The notes below the pieces were generated by a model. That model searched no databases, was not told the DNA's origin, and worked only from the letters and a program-made list of their open reading frames with translations. From positions 1 through 64,000 of the forward strand of contig DATKTO010000029.1 of the NCBI GenBank assembly GCA_035531075.1: a DNA stretch of 64,000 nucleotides, read 5' to 3'. Positions 1 through 8,046 of the stretch are shown in pieces. How positions within the stretch are numbered: position 1 is the first letter of the stretch; every line of letters begins with the position of its first letter. Source of the DNA: 39-52-133 sp035531075 (lineage in GTDB: Bacteria > Pseudomonadota > Gammaproteobacteria > Burkholderiales > Gallionellaceae). A program made the translations under genes and the position numbers.

Positions 1-22
1 TCCAGCTCTTTGATTTGACTGG

Positions 23-42
23 GTTCCCGCCTTCGCGGGAAC
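23..42. repeat. Short GC-rich palindrome (REP-like)
   Basis: Eight-base arms GTTCCCGC and GCGGGAAC flank the four-base loop CTTC, within a context of the kind 'TTCCCGCcttcGCGGGAA'. Short dispersed palindromes of this type are common between genes in many proteobacteria (known from memory). Only one copy was noticed in this window, so its repeat status here is an inference. Confidence 0.5.
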
Positions 43-85
43 GACAAAATGGACTTAATCAGTGTTTCCCTAAAAACATTCAAGG

Positions 86-115
86 TGCGCAGGCTGAAAA
101 GCCTGCGCAATTTTT
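86..115 (+). terminator. Rho-independent terminator of an upstream gene
   Basis: A perfect 10-bp stem (86-95 pairing with 100-109, arms TGCGCAGGCT/AGCCTGCGCA) with a GAAA loop is followed by an A and five T. It probably ends a gene lying before the window. It sits only about 35 bp before the first gene's start, which argues that the longer upstream extension of that reading frame is not translated. Confidence 0.75.
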
Positions 116-147
116 CGCACTTTTTTCCTGGACGATGTTCAGTCATA

Positions 148-1014
148 ATGCCCATCATGCCTACGACGATCCTGAGACCAAATCTGCTGCCCAAGCTGTG
201 CACGCTGCTCGCGCTGCTGGCTCCGCTCGGGGCAATGGCACAGCCTGAAAAGGGCAGCGAGTTGACGATTGCCGCCTCGGTATTGCATTTTGGCTATCAG
301 GAATCTGATGACGCGGGAAAGCTGCTCGACCGCGAAGATGGCTTTATTCCGGGGGGGGTGCTGGGCTTGAGTCATACGGTCAACCGCTGGCAGTTTGCCG
401 GCGACTTTGCTTATCACGGCGGTGACGTGGTCTATGCCGGCCAAACCAATACGGGCATCCCAATAAACACACACACCCGGCAGAATATCGCCGACGTTGC
501 GGTGCGTGCAGAATATTGGCTGCAGAGCAGCCGAGGCGCAAATTTTGCACTCTACCTTGGCGCCGGCTACCATCACTGGGATCGTAATATCCAGCCTACG
601 ACCACAGCCGGCGGCATACCCGTCAGCGGGCTGCTTGAAACCTACACCTGGTGGTCAGGCGTTGTCGGGGCAAAAGCGGCAGTTTATGAGTCTGCATACT
701 CCCGCTTGTTGCTGGATGCACGCTTGCTGCGGACCGTGAATCCGGCGATCCAGATTAATTTCAACGGCGGTTACGACAATGCCAAGCTATCTCTCGGCGA
801 ACGCTGGGGCGTCAGGCTGGCTCTTCCCTGGCGTCATACGCTGAGTCATTCTTCAAGCCTGATCGTTGAGCCGTATGCGGAAAGTTATGAACTCGGCCGC
901 AGCGCAACTGCCCCCCTCACCAGCAATGGCACAGTAGTGGGTAACGTTTTTGAGCCCGTTAGCCACACCGTCAATTACGGCCTGGTGCTTGGTATCAGTC
1001 AGCATTTCCAGTGA
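148..1014 (+). CDS. Outer-membrane beta-barrel protein, function unknown
   Basis: An exported protein of about 288 residues that I cannot assign to a named family. The N-terminus (MPIMPTTILRP, then a leucine/alanine-rich stretch ending GAMAQ) is a signal peptide. The mature part alternates short amphipathic strands rich in Gly, Tyr and Trp and ends in HFQ, with a terminal aromatic near the C-terminus, as expected for a porin-like barrel. The frame is open back to position 49, but that extension crosses the terminator hairpin at 86-115, so the start is placed at ATG 148 (ATG 157 is also possible). It precedes the gspC-F genes by 225 bp; a link to secretion is unproven. Confidence 0.65.
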   Translation: MPIMPTTILRPNLLPKLCTLLALLAPLGAMAQPEKGSELTIAASVLHFGYQESDDAGKLLDREDGFIPGGVLGLSHTVNRWQFAGDFAYHGGDVVYAGQTNTGIPINTHTRQNIADVAVRAEYWLQSSRGANFALYLGAGYHHWDRNIQPTTTAGGIPVSGLLETYTWWSGVVGAKAAVYESAYSRLLLDARLLRTVNPAIQINFNGGYDNAKLSLGERWGVRLALPWRHTLSHSSSLIVEPYAESYELGRSATAPLTSNGTVVGNVFEPVSHTVNYGLVLGISQHFQ

Positions 1015-1239
1015 GAGGGCTGTTCGGCCATTCTTTTTGTATCACAGCTAATCTCAATCAGCGTTCAAGGTAATAATTCACTTGTTTATCGACGAAGATA
1101 GGCAAAATTCACCACTGCCCCCTTTTAATCTAGCGGGTAATACTCATATGCTTCATTGCATGTCCATTAATCTATAGGAAACCGCTGCTTACAGCGTTCG
1201 TTGTATACTGTGCGCTTGGGAAGCGGGGGAAATAGGCAG

Positions 1240-1833
1240 ATGCTCAAAATTAATATGGGGTCAATTGGCGCAATAGGTGATATGGTTTTGACCACCCTGT
1301 CGCGCCTGTCTGTTTATTGGCCTTTTTCCTGGCGCAGTGTGAGCGCCCTGGTGCTGGGCGTGCTGCTGGCGAGATGGTTCTGGATTTTGTTTGCGCCGCA
1401 GGCAACTTTCACCGCTGTCGTCCCCGAGCGCACAGCCGGTATTGAAGCGAGCCGGCTGTTTGGCGTGGCGGTATCGACTGAAGCAGCTTCCGAAGGTGTG
1501 GCGCTGCCGAATGTACAGTTGCTGGGTGTATTCTCTGCAAGCGCCGGCAAAAAGGGATTTGCAGTGTTGAAGCTGGCCGATAATCGCCAGGTGGGTGTCG
1601 CGGTCGGCGAAGAAGTTGCCACCGGAACCAAATTGGTGGATGTGCAGCCCGATCATGTATTGCTGGAGCGCGCAGGTGTGCAACAGCGCGTCAATCTGGA
1701 AAACAAGTATGCCGGCTCGGCAAATAAAGCGGATTCCCCTGCATACGGTGCGGCGGCGGGCAGTAAACCAAATAATGTAGTGAACGGCAACGGCAAGGCC
1801 ATGCAAAATAACTTGCGTCCGCCGCGCAGATAA
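1240..1833 (+). CDS. gspC: Type II secretion system inner-membrane protein GspC (short form)
   Basis: GspC links the inner-membrane platform to the outer-membrane secretin of the type II secretion system. The 197-residue product has a cytoplasmic N-terminus, one membrane segment (about residues 33-52, SALVLGVLLARWFWILF) and a periplasmic homology region (about 85-150) with the LPNVQLLGVFS...FAVL...VGEEV pattern. It then ends in a low-complexity Ser/Asn/Gly tail, with no PDZ or coiled-coil domain as in longer GspC proteins. ATG 1240 is preferred over TTG 1201 because a GGGGGA Shine-Dalgarno lies about 10 bases upstream. It is followed 71 bp later by gspD, as in gsp operons. Confidence 0.8.
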   Translation: MLKINMGSIGAIGDMVLTTLSRLSVYWPFSWRSVSALVLGVLLARWFWILFAPQATFTAVVPERTAGIEASRLFGVAVSTEAASEGVALPNVQLLGVFSASAGKKGFAVLKLADNRQVGVAVGEEVATGTKLVDVQPDHVLLERAGVQQRVNLENKYAGSANKADSPAYGAAAGSKPNNVVNGNGKAMQNNLRPPRR

Positions 1834-1904
1834 GTTGTGTGACTTGTTATCTGCCGGCAATTTTGGGGGCATGTCTATACTAAATAACAATAACGGAATT
1901 ATTT

Positions 1905-4046
1905 ATGACTTTTTTTAATAATTTTCTGGCTGTGCGCATCACCTTGCCGATTATTTTTTTGGCGACACTGTGCATCTCTCCGTTGGCCATCAGCGCGCAG
2001 GAAGAGAAAGTATCACTCAATTTTGTGAATGCCGATATTGAAGAAGTTATCAAAGCTGTGTCACACATCACCGGGCGGAATTTCGTTGTTGATCCGCGTG
2101 TAAAGGGTACCATCAATATTATTTCTTCCACGCCTGTTGCAGCGCCACTCGCTTACGATATTTTGCTTTCCACCCTGCGCATGCAGGGCTTTGCTGCGGT
2201 GGAAGCCGGCGGTGTCACCAAGGTTATGCCCGAGGCGGATGCCAAGCTGTATGTCTCCGGCGTGAATGAGAGAGGTACCGGAGAAAAGCTGATCACGCGC
2301 GTGTATGTACTGAAGTATGAATCTGCGGCGCAACTGGTTCCGGTTTTGCGACCGCTGATTGCGCCAAATAATATCGTGGTTGCCTACCCGAACAACAACA
2401 CGCTGGTGGTAACGGATTACGCGAGCAATATGCGGCGTATCGAGCAGATTGTTAATTCAATCGACCAGCCTGGCAAAGGCGAACCGGTTATTATTCCGGT
2501 TAAGCGTGCTTCAGCCGTCGAGCTGGCACAAACGATCAATCGTTTGTTACAGGACGGCGCGGCGGGTGTACCGGGCGCCGGCACAGATTCAAGCGCGCGT
2601 TTTGTGTTGTTGGCGGATTCGCGCACAAATAGCCTTCTGGTCCGCACCGAAAATCAGGATAAGCTTGATCGGGTACGCGAACTGGTTAAGAAGCTCGATA
2701 TTAAAACCGGCAAGCTGGGCAATATGCATGTGGTGTATTTGAAAAATGCCGAGGCGGTGAAGTTGGCTCAAACATTGCGTGCCGTGTTGTCGGGTGATAC
2801 CTCCGCAGCCGCCGCAGCAGGCGCTGCTGCCACACCAGCCTCCGCGGGTATCCCCAGCGCTCCTACCGGCTCAGGCGCCGTTGGCGGCGGCGGCATGATA
2901 CAGGCCGATGCCTCGACCAACGCCCTGATTATTACCGCGACCAGCAACATCTACAACAACATTCGCGCGGTGATCGACATGCTCGACGTGCGTCGTGCAC
3001 AGGTTTTTGTGGAAGCTTTGATCGCGGAAGTGTCAGCCGACAAAGCTGCCGAATTTGGTATCCAGTGGCAGGGCGCTGGCAGAGTCGAAGGTGGCGGAAC
3101 ACAGGTGGGTGGCGGCACAAATTTCGGTGGCGCGGGCACCAACATCATTGATGTCGGCAAAAGTTTCGGCTCGGCAACAGGGCCTTCGGTGGGCACCGGC
3201 CTGAATATCGGTATTGTGCGCGATAGCAATCTCGGTGCGCTGGCGCGCGCCCTGCAGACGGATTCGAAGACAAATATCCTGTCCACGCCCAATTTGACAA
3301 TGCTTGACAATGAAGAAGCAAAAATCATTATCGGCAAAAACGTGCCTTTCATCACCGGCTCACAGCAGGGTACAACGGCAAACCCGAATCCCTTCCAGAC
3401 GATAGAGCGCAAGGATGTGGGTCTGATATTAAAAATCAAGCCCCAGATTTCAGAAGGCGGAACCGTAAAAATGGTTATATTTCAAGAAGTTTCCTCCGTC
3501 GATGACCAGTCAACCAATGTAGCCGGCCTGATTACCTTCAAGCGTTCACTCGACACGACTGTACTGGTGGATGATGGACAAACTCTGGTGCTGGGCGGCC
3601 TGATCGAGGATAAAGTCACATTGGGTGAATCCAAAGTGCCTTTGCTGGGCGATATTCCTCTGCTGGGCTGGCTGTTCCGCTATGAGACACGTACGAGCAA
3701 CAAAACCAATTTAATGATCTTTATTCGTCCCTCGATACTGCGCACTGCTGTTGCCTCGCAGGGCTTGACGCAGGACAGATACCAGTACTTGCGCGACCAG
3801 CAGGAGCAGAGCCTGGTTCCATGGCATCTGCTGTTGCCCGGCATGCCCGGCCCCAAATTGCCGGATCTGAAACCGGTGCCTGTTTCATCGCTGCCTGCGA
3901 CCGCCTCCGCCGCTCCGGGTAGTTCACCCGCCGACGGAACAGAAGAACAGGAAAACGCAGACTCGGTGAATGGCGTCGAAAATGAATCAACAACGCCGCC
4001 GTCAGAAAAGGCGCCTGCAACCGGGGCTGCTCCGGCAAAACCATAA
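1905..4046 (+). CDS. gspD: Type II secretion system secretin GspD
   Basis: The 713-residue outer-membrane secretin forms the exit channel of the type II system. A signal peptide ends near residue 30 (ISAQ). The N0 domain follows (SLNFVNADIEEVIKAVSHIT), then N1-N3 repeats (LKYESAAQLVPVLRPLI; IPVKRASAVELAQTINRLL; VVYLKNAEAVKLAQTLRAVL). N3 carries an Ala/Gly-rich insertion around residues 300-330. The secretin domain runs from about 450 to 630, with the VPLLGDIPLLGWLF signature. The last 80 residues are Pro/Ala/Ser/Glu-rich, possibly the S-domain that binds a pilotin, though no pilotin gene is seen here. It lies between gspC and gspE, 9 bp before gspE. Confidence 0.95.
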   Translation: MTFFNNFLAVRITLPIIFLATLCISPLAISAQEEKVSLNFVNADIEEVIKAVSHITGRNFVVDPRVKGTINIISSTPVAAPLAYDILLSTLRMQGFAAVEAGGVTKVMPEADAKLYVSGVNERGTGEKLITRVYVLKYESAAQLVPVLRPLIAPNNIVVAYPNNNTLVVTDYASNMRRIEQIVNSIDQPGKGEPVIIPVKRASAVELAQTINRLLQDGAAGVPGAGTDSSARFVLLADSRTNSLLVRTENQDKLDRVRELVKKLDIKTGKLGNMHVVYLKNAEAVKLAQTLRAVLSGDTSAAAAAGAAATPASAGIPSAPTGSGAVGGGGMIQADASTNALIITATSNIYNNIRAVIDMLDVRRAQVFVEALIAEVSADKAAEFGIQWQGAGRVEGGGTQVGGGTNFGGAGTNIIDVGKSFGSATGPSVGTGLNIGIVRDSNLGALARALQTDSKTNILSTPNLTMLDNEEAKIIIGKNVPFITGSQQGTTANPNPFQTIERKDVGLILKIKPQISEGGTVKMVIFQEVSSVDDQSTNVAGLITFKRSLDTTVLVDDGQTLVLGGLIEDKVTLGESKVPLLGDIPLLGWLFRYETRTSNKTNLMIFIRPSILRTAVASQGLTQDRYQYLRDQQEQSLVPWHLLLPGMPGPKLPDLKPVPVSSLPATASAAPGSSPADGTEEQENADSVNGVENESTTPPSEKAPATGAAPAKP

Positions 4047-4055
4047 ACCGTCATC

Positions 4056-5555
4056 ATGGAACAGAAAGTCTCCGCCCTTACCGAGCGTCAGGTCATCAGA
4101 AAAATTCCCTATGCCTTTGCCAAAGCCAAGGGCGTGCTGCTGTCGAACTTGTCAAATGAACGCGCCGAAGTGCAGGTGCGCAAAGGTGCCTCGGCTGCCA
4201 CATTGGCCGAAGTGCGTCGCGCGCTGGGTGTGCCGCTGCATGCCACGCTGCTGCCGCTGGACGAATTCGACAAGGCGCTTGCCCTGGCCTACGCGCAGTC
4301 TGATGGCTCGGCCGCATCCATGGTTGGCGATGTGGAACAGGACATGGATTTATCGCAACTGGTGCACGATCTGCCGCAGACCGAGGATCTTCTGGACGCG
4401 GAAAACGATGCGCCGGTGATCCGCATGATCAATGCCTTGCTGACCCAGGCCGTCCGCGACAACGCTTCGGATATCCACATCGAACCCTTTGAAACACGCT
4501 CAGTGGTGCGCTTCCGCGTCGATGGCACACTGATGGATGTGGTCGAGCCGCACCGCGCCTTGCATGCGGCGATGGTATCGCGCCTCAAAATCATGGCCGA
4601 GCTGGACATCGCCGAAAAGCGCCTGCCGCAGGATGGTCGCATCACGCTAAGATTGGCCGGACGCCCGGTGGATGTGCGTGTCTCCACGCTGCCGACTGGT
4701 CATGGCGAGCGCGTGGTGTTGCGCTTGCTGGATAAAGACGCGGGGCGGCTGGATCTTGAACGTCTGGGGATGGACGGGGCTACGCTCGCGCAGATTGATG
4801 AACTGGTACGCCAACCGCATGGCATCGTGCTGGTCACCGGGCCTACGGGTTCAGGAAAAACCACGACCCTGTACGCCGCGCTGTCGCGCATCGACGCAAC
4901 GGTGACCAATGTGATGACCGTGGAAGATCCGATCGAATACGACCTCGACGGCATCGGCCAGACACAGGTGAATCCGCGTATCGACATGTCTTTTGCGCGG
5001 GCCCTGCGCGCCATTCTGCGACAAGACCCGGATGTGATCATGATCGGCGAAATACGCGATCTGGAGACTGCGCAAATCGCGGTGCAGGCCAGCCTGACCG
5101 GGCATCTGGTGCTGGCAACCCTGCATACCAATGACACCGCAAGCTCGGTCACCCGTCTCACCGACATGGGCGTCGAACCCTTCCTGCTGTCATCGAGCAT
5201 GCTCGGCATCCTGGCGCAACGTCTGGTGCGCTGTTTATGCAGCGTCTGCCGCGAGGCCTATGAGCCCAGCGCAACCGAACTGGCGCTGCTGGAGGGCGCG
5301 ACACCTGCCATGCTGTATCGTCCGGTAGGCTGTCCTGCATGCACCCACACCGGTTATCACCGGCGCACCGGCATTTATGAATTGATGCGCGTGGATGAGG
5401 GCCTGCGCCGTTTGATCCATGACCGCGTAGCCGAACAGCAGTTGCGCGAATATGCGCTGCAGCAGGGGATGCACAGCCTGCGACAGGATGGCTTGCGCCT
5501 GGTCACCTCGGGTACGACTTCGCTTGAAGAGTTGCTGCGCGTGACGCGCGAATAA
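4056..5555 (+). CDS. gspE: Type II secretion ATPase GspE
   Basis: The cytoplasmic hexameric ATPase that drives pseudopilus assembly; 499 residues, normal for GspE. Visible motifs are the Walker A GPTGSGKTTT (Lys268), the Asp box LDIAEKRLPQDGR, Walker B DPDVIMIGEIRD, the His box TGHLVLATLHTND, and a zinc-binding C-terminal module with Cys395/Cys398 and Cys426/Cys429. The N-terminal part matches the GspE/PilB N-domain that contacts GspL. It starts 9 bp after gspD. The next gene, gspF, is separated by 197 bp holding a 44-bp palindromic repeat. Confidence 0.96.
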   Translation: MEQKVSALTERQVIRKIPYAFAKAKGVLLSNLSNERAEVQVRKGASAATLAEVRRALGVPLHATLLPLDEFDKALALAYAQSDGSAASMVGDVEQDMDLSQLVHDLPQTEDLLDAENDAPVIRMINALLTQAVRDNASDIHIEPFETRSVVRFRVDGTLMDVVEPHRALHAAMVSRLKIMAELDIAEKRLPQDGRITLRLAGRPVDVRVSTLPTGHGERVVLRLLDKDAGRLDLERLGMDGATLAQIDELVRQPHGIVLVTGPTGSGKTTTLYAALSRIDATVTNVMTVEDPIEYDLDGIGQTQVNPRIDMSFARALRAILRQDPDVIMIGEIRDLETAQIAVQASLTGHLVLATLHTNDTASSVTRLTDMGVEPFLLSSSMLGILAQRLVRCLCSVCREAYEPSATELALLEGATPAMLYRPVGCPACTHTGYHRRTGIYELMRVDEGLRRLIHDRVAEQQLREYALQQGMHSLRQDGLRLVTSGTTSLEELLRVTRE

Positions 5556-5661
5556 CCTGGAAAAGGCAGTTGACCGCTCCATTGAGGCCGTAAGCAAATG
5601 ATCAGAAATTCGTTTTTTTATATATCCATGCTCACCAACAGGTATCCTGAATTTACCGCGA

Positions 5662-5705
5662 CCAGGGTGCGCCGTGCGCACCATGGTGCGTTGGACGGAC
5701 CCTAC
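5662..5705 (-). repeat. 44-bp REP-like palindrome, copy A (reverse orientation, divergent)
   Basis: A 44-bp element built around the core CACCATGGTG with GTAGGGTGCG/CGCACCCTAC-type ends. It is the reverse complement of the copies at 10288, 37805 and 62971, with several mismatches at the ends (ccAGGGTGCG on one side, GGACCCTAC on the other). It sits between gspE and gspF and is the only sizeable gap inside that gene run. Confidence 0.85.
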
Positions 5706-5752
5706 ATGACAGCACATCGTCCAATTGCCGGATTTGGGATTAAGGGCTAACC

Positions 5753-6973
5753 ATGGCCGCATTCCGTTATGAAGCGCTGGATAGCGCGGGCCGCACCACT
5801 CACGGCGTGATCGAGGCAGAAGGCCTGCGCCAGGCCAGAACGCGGGTGCGCGAACTGGGGCTGATGGTGGTCAAGGTGGATGCGGTGACGCAGGAAACGT
5901 TGCACACCGGCTCGGGCCAGCGCTGGCGCCTGCGTCGCGGCATTTCTTCGGCACAGCTCAGCATGCTCACTCGCCAGCTGGCCACCCTGCTCGAAGCGGG
6001 CTTGACCCTGGAGTCCTCCTTAAGCGCCCTGATCGAACAGAGCGAAGACGAATCGGTACACCAGATCCTGGCCGGTGTGCGTTCAGAATTGCTGGCAGGG
6101 CATACCCTGGCGCAGGCGATGGGTCAGTATCAAAGCGTATTCCCCGACATCTATCGCGCGCTGGTCAAGGCGGGCGAGGCCTCCGGCGAACTTGGCCATG
6201 TGATGCTGCGACTGGCTGACTACACCGAGTCACGCCAGGTGTTGCGGCAGAAAGTCGTGCTGGCTTTTGTCTATCCCGCCATCGTTACGGTGGTGGCCTT
6301 TGCGGTGGTGCTGGGTTTATTGATTTATGTCGTGCCGCAGGTGGTGAGCGTGTTTCAACAATCGCAACAGACCCTGCCTTTGTTAACCCGCATGCTGATC
6401 GGCCTGAGTTCGGCGCTGCAGGCGGCCTGGTTGTATTTGCTGCTTGCGCTGGCAGGCGCTGGATTTATTGCGCGCGCCCTGTTGCGGCGCGAAGAAATTC
6501 GTTTTCAATGGCACCTGCGTTTATTGCGCCTGCCTATGCTGGGCAGACTGATACGCGGCCTCAATACCGCGCGCATGGCCAGCACCCTTGCCATATTAGC
6601 CGGCAGCGGCGTGCCGCTGCTGGTTTCGCTGCAAGCCGCTGCGGGTGTGGTGACGAACCTGCCGATGCGCCACGCGCTTGAGGAGGCTGCAAAAAAAGTG
6701 CGCGAAGGCGTCACGCTGAGCCGCGCCCTCGCCGCTTCCGGTCTGTTCCCGCCGATACTGGTGCATTTGATTGCCAGCGGCGAGAGCAGCGGCAAACTGG
6801 ATGCCATGCTCGATCGCGCTGCCACACAGCAGGAACAGGAGATAGGCAACTACACCTCGGTGCTGACGTCACTGCTGGAGCCGGTGCTCATCCTGCTCAT
6901 GGGCGGCGTGGTGCTGACCATCGTGCTGGCCATTTTGATGCCGATCATTGAAATGAACCAGATGGTGCGCTGA
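5753..6973 (+). CDS. gspF: Type II secretion inner-membrane platform protein GspF
   Basis: A polytopic inner-membrane platform protein of 406 residues, the usual length. It begins MAAFRYEALDSAGRTTHGVIEA, typical of GspF, and has two homologous cytoplasmic GspF domains. The first spans about residues 70-190 (LTRQLATLLEAGLTLESSL...SGELGHVMLRLADY). The second spans about 270-400 (TARMASTLAILAGSGVPLLVSL...SGESSGKLDAMLDRAA). Three hydrophobic segments (about 170-195, 220-240 and 375-400) are the expected membrane helices. No gspG, -H, -I, -J, -K, -L or -M follows, so the pseudopilins must be encoded elsewhere if the system works. Confidence 0.95.
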   Translation: MAAFRYEALDSAGRTTHGVIEAEGLRQARTRVRELGLMVVKVDAVTQETLHTGSGQRWRLRRGISSAQLSMLTRQLATLLEAGLTLESSLSALIEQSEDESVHQILAGVRSELLAGHTLAQAMGQYQSVFPDIYRALVKAGEASGELGHVMLRLADYTESRQVLRQKVVLAFVYPAIVTVVAFAVVLGLLIYVVPQVVSVFQQSQQTLPLLTRMLIGLSSALQAAWLYLLLALAGAGFIARALLRREEIRFQWHLRLLRLPMLGRLIRGLNTARMASTLAILAGSGVPLLVSLQAAAGVVTNLPMRHALEEAAKKVREGVTLSRALAASGLFPPILVHLIASGESSGKLDAMLDRAATQQEQEIGNYTSVLTSLLEPVLILLMGGVVLTIVLAILMPIIEMNQMVR

Positions 6974-7064
6974 CGCAGCGTATTCAACAATTGATGATAA
7001 GTGTAATATGCCAGCGTGTTTTTTGATGTTTACCCGTTACTCAATCTGATTGATACGCATCATC

Positions 7065-7979
7065 ATGAAAAAAATAATAATAATCCTGACCGCAGCGTCA
7101 TTGAGCATTGGTGTTGGGGTGGCTAATTTTGCAGAAGCCGCCCCCTACTACGTGGCCTTCAATGGGGGCATGTCCAGACTTAAAAACTTTTGTGCCAATC
7201 CGGCAAATGGCTTCAGTTGCAAGGATAGCGCTTTTGCCTATACGCTGGATGGGGGCTACCAGTTCAGCGACAGGTTTGGACTGGAGCTCGGCTATGCCAA
7301 CTATGGTTCTCCGCAAACAAGCGGTCCGGTGTCCGGCTCGAATCTGGAAGTCACACAGGAAATCTCCGGATTCCGGTTCTCGGGCACAGCCAGCTTCCCC
7401 GTTTCAAGTTCCTTTGCCTTGACCGGAAAGTTGGGATTTGCCAACACCTATTTGAACGTCACCAGTAAAGTGAATCCGGGTCCGGTCATTCCTTCCTATA
7501 GTGTCAGCACCACTTCGTTTTCCTACGGCGCGGGCATTCAGTACGCCATCAACAAATCCACCGCGCTACGCGTTCAATATGAAAACATGGGAAAAATTGG
7601 CGATGAAACGATAGGTACCGATACCCTGTCGCTGCTAACAGTGGGTGCATCTTATAACTTTGACTTGCCACGGCCACGCGCGATAAAGAGCAAATCTGCC
7701 ATACCGGCAGCAGCCCAAACAGAGCCCACTACCATCCGCGTGATCGTATATCTTAAACAGTCCGCGGCTTCGGGAAGACTGCAATTGACCGCTGCCATTG
7801 CAGAGGCTTGTCAATGTCAGCCCGTTTTTGTTCGCCTGTCCGCCAGCGATGCTGCAATTTATCAAATTGACCTGGCGCCGGGACAAACATTCTCATCATT
7901 TGCAGGTGCCTTGCTGCCCGGCGATGCGGCGCTTGGCATCCGGCTTGTAGAACAGGACAGGCTCAAGCAGATCCAGTAA
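7065..7979 (+). CDS. Outer-membrane barrel protein with C-terminal subtilase-propeptide-like domain
   Basis: A 304-residue exported protein with two parts. A signal peptide (MKKIIIILTAASLSIGVGV...AEAA) is followed by an OmpA/OmpW-like eight-strand barrel (about residues 25-210) with YVAFNGGMSRL, LDGGYQFSDRFGLELGYANYG and a closing VGASYNFDL strand. After a linker, about residues 225-304 form a small domain that reads like a peptidase-inhibitor I9/subtilase propeptide: TIRVIVYLKQ at its start and LGIRLVEQDRLKQIQ at its end, paralleling RLIVKFKP and VEYVEEDRILTTQ in the propeptide of the protease 67 bp downstream. ATG 7065 is chosen over the TTG at 7050 because it starts the signal peptide. The I9 assignment is my reading and needs a profile search. 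Confidence 0.7.
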   Translation: MKKIIIILTAASLSIGVGVANFAEAAPYYVAFNGGMSRLKNFCANPANGFSCKDSAFAYTLDGGYQFSDRFGLELGYANYGSPQTSGPVSGSNLEVTQEISGFRFSGTASFPVSSSFALTGKLGFANTYLNVTSKVNPGPVIPSYSVSTTSFSYGAGIQYAINKSTALRVQYENMGKIGDETIGTDTLSLLTVGASYNFDLPRPRAIKSKSAIPAAAQTEPTTIRVIVYLKQSAASGRLQLTAAIAEACQCQPVFVRLSASDAAIYQIDLAPGQTFSSFAGALLPGDAALGIRLVEQDRLKQIQ

Positions 7980-8046
7980 CATTATGTATATATTAAATAT
8001 TTAGCAATTGATTCGGCAACCACCAGCTAACCAGGTTTGGAATGTT

